A DNA stretch of 64,000 nucleotides from Ktedonosporobacter rubrisoli (lineage in GTDB: Bacteria > Chloroflexota > Ktedonobacteria > Ktedonobacterales > Ktedonobacteraceae), in assembly GCF_004208415.1 (NCBI RefSeq), contig NZ_CP035758.1:10540001-10604000 (forward strand), given 5' to 3'. Below the pieces are notes generated by a model. That model was not told the origin of the DNA. It did not search any database and was given only the letters and a program-made list of their open reading frames with translations. Positions within the stretch are counted from its first letter, which is position 1; every line of letters begins with the position of its first letter. The translations under genes and the position numbers were made by a program. Shown here piece by piece: positions 33,161 through 42,881 of the stretch.

Positions 33161-34675
33161 ATGGAACGTCCTGCACCCTATTTGGAATCAACCACGTACC
33201 TGGCAAAAGCGCTACCAGCTCTCCTGGGGACTTTTGATATGTTCGCAAGCTGTGTCGTGGTCATCCTTTGGCTGGTCAATAGTGCTTCTGCCAGCTTGGG
33301 AGGGCCGGTTGGTCTGACCTATTGGCTCCTGGGAGGTCTGACTTTTCTGCTTCCCAGTATGCTCATTACCGCACAACTTGGGGTGATGTTTCCCCTGGAT
33401 GGCTCGCTCTACACCTGGACCTATCAGGCGTTCAGCCTGGGGAATCGTCGCCCTTTCTTGAACACTTTTTGGAGCTTCCTCATTGGTGGAAGTTTCTGGC
33501 TGATTGGCCCAATGGCATTAGTGATTGCTGCCAATGCCTTTCTCTCCTTTATTCAGGGAATTGCTCCTCCCTCTTTGCAGGTCCGCTGGCTCAGTCAGCC
33601 TTGGCAACAAGGCCTCTTCATGATTGGTATCGTGCTCATTTGTAATGTGGTGGCCCTGCAGCGCTTTCGGATTGTGCAAAATCTTGTCAACGCGATCTTT
33701 GTCTTAAACCTGCTGGCTTTTGTGCTCATTGCGCTCTCTGGGGGGCTCTGGCTCCTCTCCGGCCATCCGAGCGCCACCGATTTTTCTCACCTTGCGGGCT
33801 GGATGCCGAACCAGCAAAACGTCGCCGCTTTTGGCCTGATCTGTTTAGGATATCTGGGGGCGCCAACCAGCGTGACCATGATTGGGGAATTTCGGCAGCC
33901 GCAGCAGGTGCGCCGGGCCATCGTACACCATTTACGCCTTGCGACCATGCTGGTCATCCCGGTCTATCTCGTCATCACTGCGGTCCTCTTGCTCTTTCCC
34001 TCTCAGGCGCTGGCCAATCCCAGCAACGTCAATTTTCTGCCGGTGGAGGTGGTGGACCTGGTGCTGGGAAAGGGCTTTGGCAATCTCACTGCCATCTGTC
34101 TGCTGGCCTTTTTCCTGATTTCCCCGGTGGTCTATCATCTGGCCTCCTCTCGCATTTTGATGATGGGCGGGATTGATCATCGGATTCCTGAGCAAGCGGG
34201 CAAACTCAGTAAGGAACGCGTTCCTGTCGTAGCCCTGTGGGTCCAAACAGGAGTGGCCGTCTTGATGCTAGCCGTCATCTATCTCATTGGCCCCATTTTT
34301 ACGAGCCTGGGACAGCCAGCTGATCTGGCTAGTAAGGTCTACAATGTCGTCCTGGCCAGCCTCACCCTGGTCTCGGTCGTGGCGACGCTTTTTCTCTATA
34401 TCAATCTGCTGGTTGCGTATCGACGTGCCCCATCCTATGTGCAGGCGCATCGTCTGGTCCCGCTGTGGGTACTCTGGCTGGCCTGTGTCGTGGGCACAGG
34501 CTCCTGTCTGCTGGTGTTCGTCGATACCTTGCTGAACTCGTGGACACCCCTGATGACGAACACCGAATGGCTCATTGCTGTAGGGGCGCTCATCCTTGTG
34601 CTCGTCTTGACGCTGGCACTGACCGGTATCTTCGCCGTCAGCGAAGCCTCCTGGCAGCTCTGGAGACACGAATAG
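33161..34675 (+). CDS. APC-superfamily amino acid permease
   Basis: 504 residues from ATG 33161, chosen because it lies just before the first membrane helix and the longer reading upstream is unlike a protein. About 12-14 helices, starting KALPALLGTFDMFASCVVVILW. The conserved MFPLDGSLYTWTYQAF after helix 2 and the GEFRQPQQVRRAI loop match the APC group. It heads a run with a glutamine-synthetase-like enzyme, a methyltransferase and a second permease, so it likely imports an amino acid or amine for them. Confidence 0.82.
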   Translation: MERPAPYLESTTYLAKALPALLGTFDMFASCVVVILWLVNSASASLGGPVGLTYWLLGGLTFLLPSMLITAQLGVMFPLDGSLYTWTYQAFSLGNRRPFLNTFWSFLIGGSFWLIGPMALVIAANAFLSFIQGIAPPSLQVRWLSQPWQQGLFMIGIVLICNVVALQRFRIVQNLVNAIFVLNLLAFVLIALSGGLWLLSGHPSATDFSHLAGWMPNQQNVAAFGLICLGYLGAPTSVTMIGEFRQPQQVRRAIVHHLRLATMLVIPVYLVITAVLLLFPSQALANPSNVNFLPVEVVDLVLGKGFGNLTAICLLAFFLISPVVYHLASSRILMMGGIDHRIPEQAGKLSKERVPVVALWVQTGVAVLMLAVIYLIGPIFTSLGQPADLASKVYNVVLASLTLVSVVATLFLYINLLVAYRRAPSYVQAHRLVPLWVLWLACVVGTGSCLLVFVDTLLNSWTPLMTNTEWLIAVGALILVLVLTLALTGIFAVSEASWQLWRHE

Positions 34676-34724
34676 CAGGTGGCTGTTTCTCCAAGGATAG
34701 AGACCCGTCCTCGATGGGTGTGGT

Positions 34725-34769
34725 GAGACAAAGCCATGCAGGAGCGTGAGTACTCTCCTGCTTTGTCTC
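34725..34769 (+). promoter_or_regulatory. Strong intergenic hairpin upstream of the GS-like gene
   Basis: GAGACAAAG and GCAGGAG (34725-34744, with a 4-nt bulge) pair with CTCCTGC and TTTGTCTC (34755-34769) around a 10-nt loop. It lies 49 nt after the permease stop and 19 nt before the GS-like ATG. It may be an RNA-processing or attenuation site; it lacks a T-run. Confidence 0.45.
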
Positions 34770-34788
34770 CTTCTAGAAAGGTTCTGAG

Positions 34789-36171
34789 ATGGATATGCAA
34801 CAACGGTCTCAACAGGCTACCATGCTCCTGGGCCTGTATGTGGATAATGGGGGAGTCATTCGCACGAAAGCCTTCCCAGCGCACTTGCTGGAGGAACGTC
34901 TGCAGACCGGGATCGGCTGGACGGTTGCCCAGCAGGCGCTGACGCCCTTTGATATTCCTGTAGCGCTCCCCGAGTTGGGGGCAGTGGGCGAGTTTCGTCA
35001 GCAGCTCGACCCGCAGACGCTGTGCCTTATTCCCGCCTTTAAGGGGATGGCTTGCCTCATGAGTGACTTGCTTGATCTTGAAGGACAGCCCTGGGCGGCA
35101 TGCCCGCGCTCCTTCCTCAAACGGATGCTACGTCGCTTCCAGGAACAGGGGTTGAGTGTCCGTCTTGGCATGGAGCATGAATTTTTGCTGCTTCGCCAGA
35201 GACCAGACGGTCCTGCGCTCCCAGCCGATGAGAGCCTGCTGGGCAGCCCAGTTGGGCTCTACGCGCATGCTGACTTTCTGGACGAGGTGCTTTCGGATCT
35301 GCAGAGTCAAGGGTTGGAGCCCTCCCTGGTCTTTGCCGAATATGGGCCGGGCCAGATAGAAATTGCGACGGAACCGCAAGAGGCCCTACGGGCGGCAGAT
35401 CATATTTGCCAGTTCCGTGAGTTGGTGCGAGCACGTGCTCAGCTCCATCAACTTGTTGCCAGTTTTGCCCCCAAGCCCTTTCCCGCCTGGCATGCGGGCG
35501 GCAACGGGGCGCACATTCATATCAGCCTGTGGCATCAGCAAGTAGAACTGCCCGGCTCCAATGCGTTCTATGATCCGGCAGAGGCTGGCATGTTAAGCCA
35601 GCTAGGGCGCTCTTTTATTGGAGGAGTTCTGGCACATCTTGATGGTTTGCTTGCTCTCACCTGTGCCAGCGTCAACTCGTACCATCGCCTGCAGCCACAA
35701 TCCTGGAGTTCTGCTTATTCGATCTGGGGTTTTGATAATCGAGAAGGGGCTATCCGCGTTCCTTCGCTCTTTTGGGGAAAAGAAAGCGCATCAATGAATA
35801 TTGAGCTCCGATGCTCTGATCATAGCGCCAATCCCTATCTGGCCGTTGGTGGAGTGCTGGCTGCAGGGCTGGATGGGATAGAGCGCCATCTTGATCCGGG
35901 AGACGCAGTGCAATGCGATCCTGCCGCGTACAGCGAAGAGGAACGTCTGCAACGCAGGATTCGTCGCTTGCCTCTCTCCTTGGATGCGGCGCTTTGCGCG
36001 CTTGAACAAGATGCGGTTTTATGCGAAGCCCTGGGTGATCTGTTAACCACTTCCTACCTGGCCGTCAAACGTGAGGAAAGCAGGTACTGCCGGGAGCTGG
36101 CAAGCAGCGTGCAGGGAACGGAAGCAGACAAAGACGCAGCTATCGCTCAGGCCTATCTCACCAAATTTTAG
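34789..36171 (+). CDS. Glutamine-synthetase-like ligase (gamma-glutamylamide type)
   Basis: 460 residues. The catalytic domain has GMEHEFLLL near residue 125, FAEYGPGQIEIAT near 185, NGAHIHISLW near 240, the DNREGAIRVPS segment near 325, and ELRCSDHSANPYLAVG near 345. These correspond to the metal-binding and ATP-grasp-like positions of GS. The sequence is shorter and more divergent than housekeeping GlnA, so it is more likely a gamma-glutamylpolyamine- or gamma-glutamylamide-forming paralogue. The tyrosine adenylylation site is not seen. It lies 15 nt before a methyltransferase gene, so is probably in one operon with it. Confidence 0.8.
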   Translation: MDMQQRSQQATMLLGLYVDNGGVIRTKAFPAHLLEERLQTGIGWTVAQQALTPFDIPVALPELGAVGEFRQQLDPQTLCLIPAFKGMACLMSDLLDLEGQPWAACPRSFLKRMLRRFQEQGLSVRLGMEHEFLLLRQRPDGPALPADESLLGSPVGLYAHADFLDEVLSDLQSQGLEPSLVFAEYGPGQIEIATEPQEALRAADHICQFRELVRARAQLHQLVASFAPKPFPAWHAGGNGAHIHISLWHQQVELPGSNAFYDPAEAGMLSQLGRSFIGGVLAHLDGLLALTCASVNSYHRLQPQSWSSAYSIWGFDNREGAIRVPSLFWGKESASMNIELRCSDHSANPYLAVGGVLAAGLDGIERHLDPGDAVQCDPAAYSEEERLQRRIRRLPLSLDAALCALEQDAVLCEALGDLLTTSYLAVKREESRYCRELASSVQGTEADKDAAIAQAYLTKF

Positions 36172-36186
36172 GGAGGAGCTATTCCG

Positions 36187-37047
36187 ATGAACACCCCTCA
36201 CCCGGCTGGCTATTTTGTGCCTCTGGAGGAAGAGCGAGAAACAGCACGTCTCATCGGCTTTCATCGCTTTCTCACCGAAGCGTTAGGCGGGCTCTTTCCT
36301 GAACACTGTTCCTTGCAAGGGTGTACTTCCCTGCTCGATCTCGCCTGTGGCCCAGGAGGCTGGGCCCTCGATGTGGCGGAGCACTTTCCTCACCTGAAGG
36401 TGATCGGGGGGGATACAAGCCCCTCACGCATTGCGTACGCGCAGGCGCAAGCACAGGCGCGGCACCTCCCCAATGTCCAGTTCCAGGTGATGGATGTACT
36501 GGAACCGTTCCCATGGCTGGCGGCCTCGTTTGATCTGATCAACGCTCGCTTGCTGCAAGGCTTTTTGCCTGCACAGCAGTGGCCCTTCTTCCTGAAAAAG
36601 TGTACTCAGGTGCTGCGCGCAGGAGGGAGGCTGCGCCTGACCGAATGCGAAAATACGCTGACGACTGCCCCTACCTTAGAGCAGTTGAGTTTGAAGCATG
36701 CGCAGGCCTATCAGCGCGTGGGCTATAGCTTCTCGCCCTCGGGTACGGGGGTCGGCATTACGGTCGCGCTTGCCAGTTTGCTTCGCGAGGCTGGCTTGAG
36801 CCAAGTGCAGCAGCACGTAGCCGGAATAGATTTTTCTGCGGGAACGGCTGCGCACCCCTCTATGGTCTCGTACTTTCAAACCTTACTGCCGTTGGTGCTT
36901 CCCTTTTTGGTCAAGCAAGGGGTGCTTCAGGAAGAAGAAGGGCTGCAGATGATCGCCCAGGCCCTTCAAGAGATGCAAGCGACCAATTTTTCTGGACTAT
37001 GGTATTTTCGCACGGTGTGGGGAACCACCGTTCAAGAGAAGGAGTGA
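36187..37047 (+). CDS. SAM-dependent methyltransferase
   Basis: 286 residues; GGGAGG lies upstream of the ATG. Motif I LLDLACGPGGWALDVA near residue 48, the acidic GGDTSPSRI of motif II and FDLINARLL of motif IV define a class I enzyme. The start and C-terminus are shared with the two other methyltransferase genes in the window (45131 and 48807), so they are paralogues. Its neighbours suggest a small amine or peptide as substrate, but that is inference. Confidence 0.82.
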   Translation: MNTPHPAGYFVPLEEERETARLIGFHRFLTEALGGLFPEHCSLQGCTSLLDLACGPGGWALDVAEHFPHLKVIGGDTSPSRIAYAQAQAQARHLPNVQFQVMDVLEPFPWLAASFDLINARLLQGFLPAQQWPFFLKKCTQVLRAGGRLRLTECENTLTTAPTLEQLSLKHAQAYQRVGYSFSPSGTGVGITVALASLLREAGLSQVQQHVAGIDFSAGTAAHPSMVSYFQTLLPLVLPFLVKQGVLQEEEGLQMIAQALQEMQATNFSGLWYFRTVWGTTVQEKE

Positions 37048-37118
37048 ACGGGGACGGTTCTCACATCATGCCTAGCAAGGCATGTGCCAAACGCGCATGT
37101 CACTCTCCTGGAGGTACT

Positions 37119-38612
37119 ATGGAGACTGCTGTTGACACGAGCCCACAAGAGCAGCTGCCCTCGGAACGGATCGCCGGGGGCCTGCTGCCCAAAGTGCTCA
37201 CCACTATGGACATGGTGGCCATCTTCGTGGGGATTGTCCTTTTTATTAGCAATGCCAGTATTATGACTGGCGCGGGACCGGCCGCGTATGTGTATTGGGT
37301 CTTGGGCTTTCTCACTTTCCTCATTCCTGGAGCTATCATCACGGGCCAACTCGGGCGTATGTTTCCCGGTGAGGGGTCCATCTATGTCTGGACGCATAAA
37401 GCCTTTGGCCCGCTCCTGGGCCTCTTTGCGGGATTTTGCGCCTGGTTCCCAGGGGTGCTTGGTCTCGTCGCAACGGGAGATGGAGCTGTTTCTCTTATCC
37501 AGTTGCTCCATCCAGGATGGCTGGCTGACCCCTGGCAACAGGGTGTAGTGATTATGCTGATCATTGCCTTTTCCTGCCTGCTTTCTATCCTGCGCTTTCG
37601 GCTTACGCAAACCATGGTCAATATCGTCTTTGTGCTCTATGGAGGGGCGATCCTGCTAGTTGGCCTGGCCGGGGTCCTGGCGCTGCTCCATGGTACGAGC
37701 ACTCCTGTAGACTACTCCTTGCATAATTGGCTGCCTCAGCCAGCGACGTTGACTTTCTATGGGACGGTGATTCTAGGACTGCTGGGTATTGAAGTGCCCT
37801 TGAATATGGGGGTGGAAATCAAAGAGGCCCGAGCGGTGACCCGCTATCTCTTCTGGGGAGCCATCGTCATTATGGCGGCCTATCTCTTTGGAACCTTTGG
37901 AGTCATGACGGCGGTTCCCCTCAAAGATCAGGGCAATCCAGCTTCGGTAGCCGAAGCAGTCGTGCTGGGCTTTGGAGGAAGTGTGGGACCAGTGCTAGGG
38001 ACCATCGTCAATCTGATTTTCATTGGCTTCTTTCTCTTTACTACGGCCGTCTTTAACTATTCGTTTGCCCGCTTGCTCTTTGTCTCCGGGCTTGATCGGC
38101 GCTTACCTGCGGTGATCAGTCGAGTGAATGCCAATAAGGTGCCCTGGGTGGCCATTGTGGTCCAAACAGTGCTTTCGTGTATCGTCACGATCCTCGTCTT
38201 TATTCTGCTGCCCCTCTTTTTGCAGGCACTCAAAGCAGGGGAGTTAGCCACCATTGTCTATGATGTGTTGCAGGCGACCTTGACCGTGATCTGGTGCGTC
38301 TCAATGACCACGCTGTTTGTGGATGTGGTCCTCATCCGTCGCAAGTACCAGGAGCAATTCCGCGCACTCCAACTGGTTCCGTCCTGGGTCTTTTCTCTCT
38401 GTGCGGCACTAGGGAGCGTGGCAAGCCTCGTGGGGATTATTGTGACCTTGACCAAACCCTGGACCCCCCTGGTATCGCTGGCGCAATGGCAAGAATGGAT
38501 TGGAGCTCTGGGCGTCATCGCGCTGCTCTTCTTTGGAGGGATCTGGCTCTTTGGGAGAACACGTCCTGTGGCTGGGGCAGAACTCCATCCGCAAGAGGAA
38601 GCAACCACCTGA
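37119..38612 (+). CDS. APC-superfamily amino acid permease (second)
   Basis: 497 residues from ATG 37119, with CTGGAGG upstream; an in-frame start at 36999 would overlap the methyltransferase. About 12 helices; MFPGEGSIYVWTHKAFGP after helix 2 aligns with the first permease, so the two are paralogues. It is followed by a strong terminator, so it ends the operon. Having two related permeases around one ligase suggests import of one compound and export of its product. Confidence 0.82.
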   Translation: METAVDTSPQEQLPSERIAGGLLPKVLTTMDMVAIFVGIVLFISNASIMTGAGPAAYVYWVLGFLTFLIPGAIITGQLGRMFPGEGSIYVWTHKAFGPLLGLFAGFCAWFPGVLGLVATGDGAVSLIQLLHPGWLADPWQQGVVIMLIIAFSCLLSILRFRLTQTMVNIVFVLYGGAILLVGLAGVLALLHGTSTPVDYSLHNWLPQPATLTFYGTVILGLLGIEVPLNMGVEIKEARAVTRYLFWGAIVIMAAYLFGTFGVMTAVPLKDQGNPASVAEAVVLGFGGSVGPVLGTIVNLIFIGFFLFTTAVFNYSFARLLFVSGLDRRLPAVISRVNANKVPWVAIVVQTVLSCIVTILVFILLPLFLQALKAGELATIVYDVLQATLTVIWCVSMTTLFVDVVLIRRKYQEQFRALQLVPSWVFSLCAALGSVASLVGIIVTLTKPWTPLVSLAQWQEWIGALGVIALLFFGGIWLFGRTRPVAGAELHPQEEATT

Positions 38613-38617
38613 TGAGC

Positions 38618-38649
38618 TGCTGCAGGAGGGATTCCTCCTGCAGCATGTT
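38618..38649 (+). terminator. Intrinsic terminator after the permease operon
   Basis: Perfect 12-bp stem TGCTGCAGGAGG/CCTCCTGCAGCA with a GATT loop, followed by TGTTT, six bases after the stop. High-GC stem; a confident transcription stop. Confidence 0.75.
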
Positions 38650-38867
38650 TCCCACAACGTTTGTATTCCTGCTGACATCCGGGAGGAGCACATCCCTGCT
38701 TCCCTACGAGGCGAAGAGGCAATGCCTGTCTTTAGACCTGATGACGAAACTTTATGTCTTCCTGTGAGAGGATGAGAAAGGTCACTTGGGGCAAGAGGAC
38801 CCTCACGAGCAAAAGGCAAGGTGGCCATCTGGGAGGAAGCAGCTCGTTTCCCTGGAAGGAGGAAATC

Positions 38868-39917
38868 ATGGCTCAAGGAGAAAGCCAACGCAAAACGCAA
38901 GAGAAGCAGCCAGACAGTGCTCCTCTGCTTCCAGTTGTTCCTAGAGCATCTCAGCGCTCCTCTCTCGTTATTGCCACGTGTCGGGAGTTCTATCATGTTG
39001 AGCAGCGATGCGCACGCTCGGTGGATGATGCCGCCTTGTGTTCCCTGCTGCAGCACCTGCTCGGCACCAAAGTAGAAGCCATCCCTTGGGATGGCGAACA
39101 CTATGATTGGACGCAGACGCAAGCCGTCGTTCTTCGCTCAACCTATTACTATCATCTGCGTCCAAGGCAGTTCCTCGCCTGGGCACAGCAGATGGCAAGG
39201 CAGACCACCTTACTCAATCCTCTTGAGGTGATTCGATGGAACCTTGAGAAAGCCCACTATTTACGCGCCTTGGAGTCCCACGGAATCCCCATCATCCCCA
39301 CGCTCGTCCTCACGCCTGAGGAGCCCTGGGATCTGGTCCATGTGCTGGAAGAACAAGGCTGGCAGCAAGCGGTGCTCAAACCAAGTATTGGAGCCAATTC
39401 CTATGCCACCCGGTTGGTGGATGCCAGAGACACACAAGCACTCCGTCATGTGCAAGCGACCTTACCAGCCGAGGCCGTAGGGCAAACCTTCCTCCTGCAG
39501 CCTTATGTAGAGGAAGTAGCTACCCGAGGCGAGATCAATTATGTGTTCGCAGGATAGTGGTCGCATGCGTTTCGGCGTGAACGGCCCTTTCGAGCCCAAG
39601 GACCAGATGATCTGGCTCAGGAGCCGCTCGTTCCCAATCCCCCAGCAGAGGAAATCGCCCTGGCCCAGCATATTCTGGCCACCATCGAGCGCCTGCTTGG
39701 CGTCCCCTTTCTGTTTGGCCGGGTCGATCTCGTGCAAGATGCAACGGGCAAACCACAGGTCATGGATGTCGAATTACTGGATGCAAGCTTACATTTATTG
39801 GAGGCTGGCAAGATAGAGCAGATGGCGCAAGCTCTACTGACGCGTCTTGGACGTGAAAGAGGGAGCACCGCTCCTGGACAACCTGTCTTCTCAGAGTGGG
39901 AGAGGAGAAAAAGATGA
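38868..39917 (+). pseudogene. ATP-grasp ligase broken by an in-frame TAG
   Basis: From ATG 38868 (GGAAGGAGG upstream) 229 residues are read to a TAG at 39555-39557. The same frame then continues for about 119 sensible residues (WSHAFRRERPFRAQG, FLFGRVDLVQDATGKPQVMD, VELLD) to 39917. The N-terminal half holds VVLRSTYYYHL, LLNPLEVIRWN, IPIIPTLVL and the ATP-binding VLKPSIGANSY; the second half holds the metal-binding VMDVELLDAS. So one substitution splits a ~348-residue RimK-like ATP-grasp enzyme. It lies downstream of the permease/GS-like operon and may once have formed its peptide or amide product. Confidence 0.75.
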
Positions 39918-39971
39918 GTTTGCTGTTTATAGGATGCCCCCACCACTTTGCCAGAACGGATCACTCCTGTA

Positions 39972-41019
39972 ACGTTTGGTGTGAATGAGAAAGGACTTGA
40001 AAAAGAAGGTATCCATCACCTACAGTGAGCTTACCAAAACCACTTCCGTTGAGAAGGAGCTCACGATGAGAGATGGAGATACCTTCGTAACCATACTGTA
40101 TGTCATGAGTGATGATTTTTGCCAGTCCCAATTTCCAGAAGAACAGGGGCGCCCTGGACCACAAGCTGCACTTTCTTTGGCCGAAGTGATCACCCTGGCC
40201 ATATTTGGGCAATGGGTAAACTTCCCCAGTGAGAGGGCCTTTTATCGCTACGCAGAGCGTCATTTGAGAACTGCTTTCCCAGCTTTGCCGCATCGGGCGC
40301 AGTTCAATCGGCTGATGAGAACCCATCGCGAGGCCATCACGGCGTTTGGCTCGCATCTGGTGCAAGCTCTGCAAACCCAGCGGTGTGACTATGAGGCCCT
40401 GGACAGCACTGCTGCCGTCACGCGTGATGCGAAATGACGAGGGACGGGCTGGCTGGTCAGGCTGATAGTGGCTCGTGCAATCGGCTGGGCTGGTATGAAG
40501 GCTTTCACCTGTTGCTCGCTGTCAACCCTACAGAGGTCATTACCGGATTTGGCTTTGGTTCTGCCAGTACCCATGACCAATCGTTGGCCGAGACGTTGTT
40601 TGCTGCCCGCCGAGACCAGAGCCTGGGTCTCACAAGCGCCGGAGAGCTTGCACAAGCCCCCTATGTTGCTGACAAAGGGTTTGCTGGAGAAAAGCCTCAC
40701 CGGCGATGGCGCGCACAGAGCCGGGCAGAGGTGAGAACGGTCCCTCACCAAACCAGTCGGCTTCGTTGGCCTAAAGCCCTGCGGCGTTGGGGAGCGAGCC
40801 TGCGACAGATCATTGAGACGGTCAATGACAAACTGCTCAACACATTTCGCCTGGCTCGTGAGCGACCGCATGATCTGACTGGATTTCAAGCTCGCTTGGC
40901 AGCCAAAGTCAGCTTGCACAACTTTTGTATGTGGTTGAATGGGTATCTGCAACGGCCTCCGTTGGCTTTTGCTGATTTGATTGACTGGTAAATGGGTTTT
41001 CATAACTCACACCAAACGT
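39972..41019 (+). mobile_element. IS982-like insertion sequence
   Basis: Terminal inverted repeats ACGTTTGGTGTGA (39972 on) and TCACACCAAACGT (to 41019), with a 4-bp target duplication TGTA on both sides (39968-39971 and 41020-41023). Length 1048 bp, as for IS982. It lies at the 3' end of the broken minus-strand gene 41024-41992. Its transposase is disrupted. Confidence 0.75.
39985..40991 (+). pseudogene. IS982-like DDE transposase, inactivated
   Basis: Two reading frames together make one transposase. The first (to 40437) has LAEVITLAIFGQWVNFPSERAF and the first catalytic Asp in EALDSTAAV, then stops at TGA after TRDAK. The second (from 40434) continues with LGWYEGFHLLLAVNPTEVITGFGFG and ends LHNFCMWLNGYL. 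Both a nonsense change and a frameshift near 40432-40455 are needed to explain it, so this is decay rather than programmed frameshifting. Confidence 0.75.
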
Positions 41020-41023
41020 TGTA

Positions 41024-41992
41024 GTTAACCCCGTCCAGGTATTGGAGAATGCGAGCGATTTGCCGATGCGTCAGATCGGCACTACTCCCCTGGTTAGGCC
41101 AGTTGTCGCGTGCCGCCGTCGCGTACTCTAGCACCTTTTCGCTGTTGCGAGCCAACCAGATATCCAGGCCGCCTGAGAGCTTGAGCGCTTAGAGATTGGG
41201 ATCTTGGGCGAGCAGGTGGCGCAGATGGGAGATGAGGCTATAGTGGTTTTCGTCCCCTGACGTCGGGGTCGCAGGAATGTTCTCGCTCTAGCGCCAGTGG
41301 GCCTGATCCAGCGATGGAGTGGCCGGGTTCGTCGAGCCATCCTCTTCAGTAATGCAGAAGCCGCTATACGTTACCAGGAGGTCGGTATGACTAGGATCGC
41401 TATAGGTCAGTTGAGCGACTCCATGAGTGAGTGCCAACCGTCCCAGCAGAATTGGCTTCATTTCGTCTCTGGTTTGGTCTGGCAAGAGCCAAGCGTAGAA
41501 GGCGTTTCCTGGTGCTGGACTTTTCAGTGCGTGAAGCGTCACCGTTACGCCGTCGTTAATGCCTTGTGCACTGTTGGGACTGAGTTGCCTACTCGAAGAG
41601 AACACAACCTGTCCCACCGGTGCTAGGGCAGGAGGTGCGGCAGGTATGAGTGTGCTCGTTTGAGAAAATGTCCACAGGAAAGGGAGTAACAGCACGACCG
41701 ACAGGATGATTACTGAGATAATGAGCACGACCACAGCTATGGATCTATAACGAGGCTGCTTCCAGATTGGAGCCGCTGGTGGAAGTGGAGTTGTCTGGTT
41801 CTGAGTGCGAAAGCCTTCGCTGTAGGATGGAACCTGAGAGGTGCCCTTCTGTAGAGGCTGGAGGGCCGCCAGATCAAGTGCTCCAGTGGTTTCATACTCC
41901 TGAGTTGGCGGTAGATATGGTGGATATTGGGCCTGCTCTACTATCGCTTGATCCTGCGAAGAGAGCGAGCGGCTGGTACGATCTCTATTCAT
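41024..41992 (-). pseudogene. Broken membrane-anchored protein with a single TM segment
   Basis: The first 234 codons (41992 down to 41288) encode a proline/glutamine-rich cytoplasmic part, one membrane helix (SIAVVVLIISVIILSVVLLL) and an outer domain (VTVTLHALKSPAPGNAFYAWLLPD). The frame then meets TAG (41288-41290) and, further on, TAA near 41190, but the protein-like reading continues to the IS982 boundary (DNWPNQGSSADLTHRQIARI). It appears to be a Chloroflexota anti-sigma- or sensor-like protein in decay. Confidence 0.6.
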
Positions 41993-42055
41993 ATATCTTA
42001 CTCTCTCTCGGCTACGGTAGCAGTATGCGTGAGATGCATAGCGTATCTTCGCGTA

Positions 42056-42752
42056 TTACTTGGCTCTTTTCATCTGAGCCAAGTACCTCCAGTTGAGGAG
42101 GAGAAGCTGATATTCCCGGCGAAAAAGCCGCTCATCCGCTTCACTCACGAAACTTGTGCGAAAGATGCTTGTGTTTGTAATAGGCTCTGAACCAACACCT
42201 CGGCCAACCTGTCGGCCAGGCAGGGAGCGAGATCGAAGTACATGAGTGCCGAGCCAGGTATTCAGATGCGCCTGGCCGAGGGCGAGGTGCTCCCGGTCCT
42301 CTGCCAAAGCACCGTACGCATTGGCTCCTACTCACCGGCTTGAGCATGATACGCTGCCAGTGGTGCTCCTGCATGATGGGGGCGAGATCGGTGGGAGTGC
42401 CAGCGGAAAGCCAGTGGGTAGGAATGATCGGGATGCTCTTGCGCTCCAGATCGTGCAGATACCACTTGTGGGCGTTCCAGCGCACTGCTCGCAGGGGATT
42501 GCACAACTTGCTGTGCCGGGCCACCATCTCGGCCCAATGGAGAAAGCGCTCCAAGTGCAGGTAGTAGTCCCAGGTGGAGCGGATCACCACCTGGCCCGCC
42601 TTGCTCCGCTCCACGCCAGGGTCGTCCCAGGCCGCCACTCCTGCAGTGATACCCCGACGCCGCAGGGTCGTCAGCAGCAGGACATCATCGGGGGCTACTG
42701 GCTGGCCGTCGTTGACCTGCCCTTGACTGCTGGCAAGAAGAAGACTTTTCAT
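42056..42752 (-). pseudogene. Second ATP-grasp ligase, frameshifted remnant
   Basis: The start (MKSLLLASSQGQVNDG) and middle (VVIRSTWDYYLHLERFLHWAEMVARH, LCNPLRAVRWN, IPIIPTHWL, IMLKP) are clearly paralogous to the gene at 38868. After LKPVS the frame is lost: the next part is found in another frame (AEDREHLALGQAHL), and the last part in the first again. At least two indels. It follows the P450 gene on the same strand, so P450 plus ATP-grasp was once an operon. Confidence 0.7.
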
Positions 42753-42881
42753 AGCATATGCTCACTTTTGCCCTTGTGTTTCCGTCCTCAACCACAGCTC
42801 TACTGCTTGGCTGGATGTATATTTTGGTTGATTTGCTTTCGTATGATTTTTCGCTGCTGGTAACATCCTGCCCGCACCCTC

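Noticed and set aside
38754..39557. Start of the ATP-grasp gene at 38754
   Set aside because: ATG 38868 has GGAAGGAGG at proper spacing, and the upstream residues are not conserved-looking.
40434..40437. Programmed frameshift in the IS982-like transposase
   Set aside because: Reading across needs both a nonsense reversal and a frame change, and there is no slippery run; decay explains it.
41128..41340. 70-residue Arg-rich minus-strand ORF
   Set aside because: It is the shifted frame of the broken membrane-protein gene 41024-41992.
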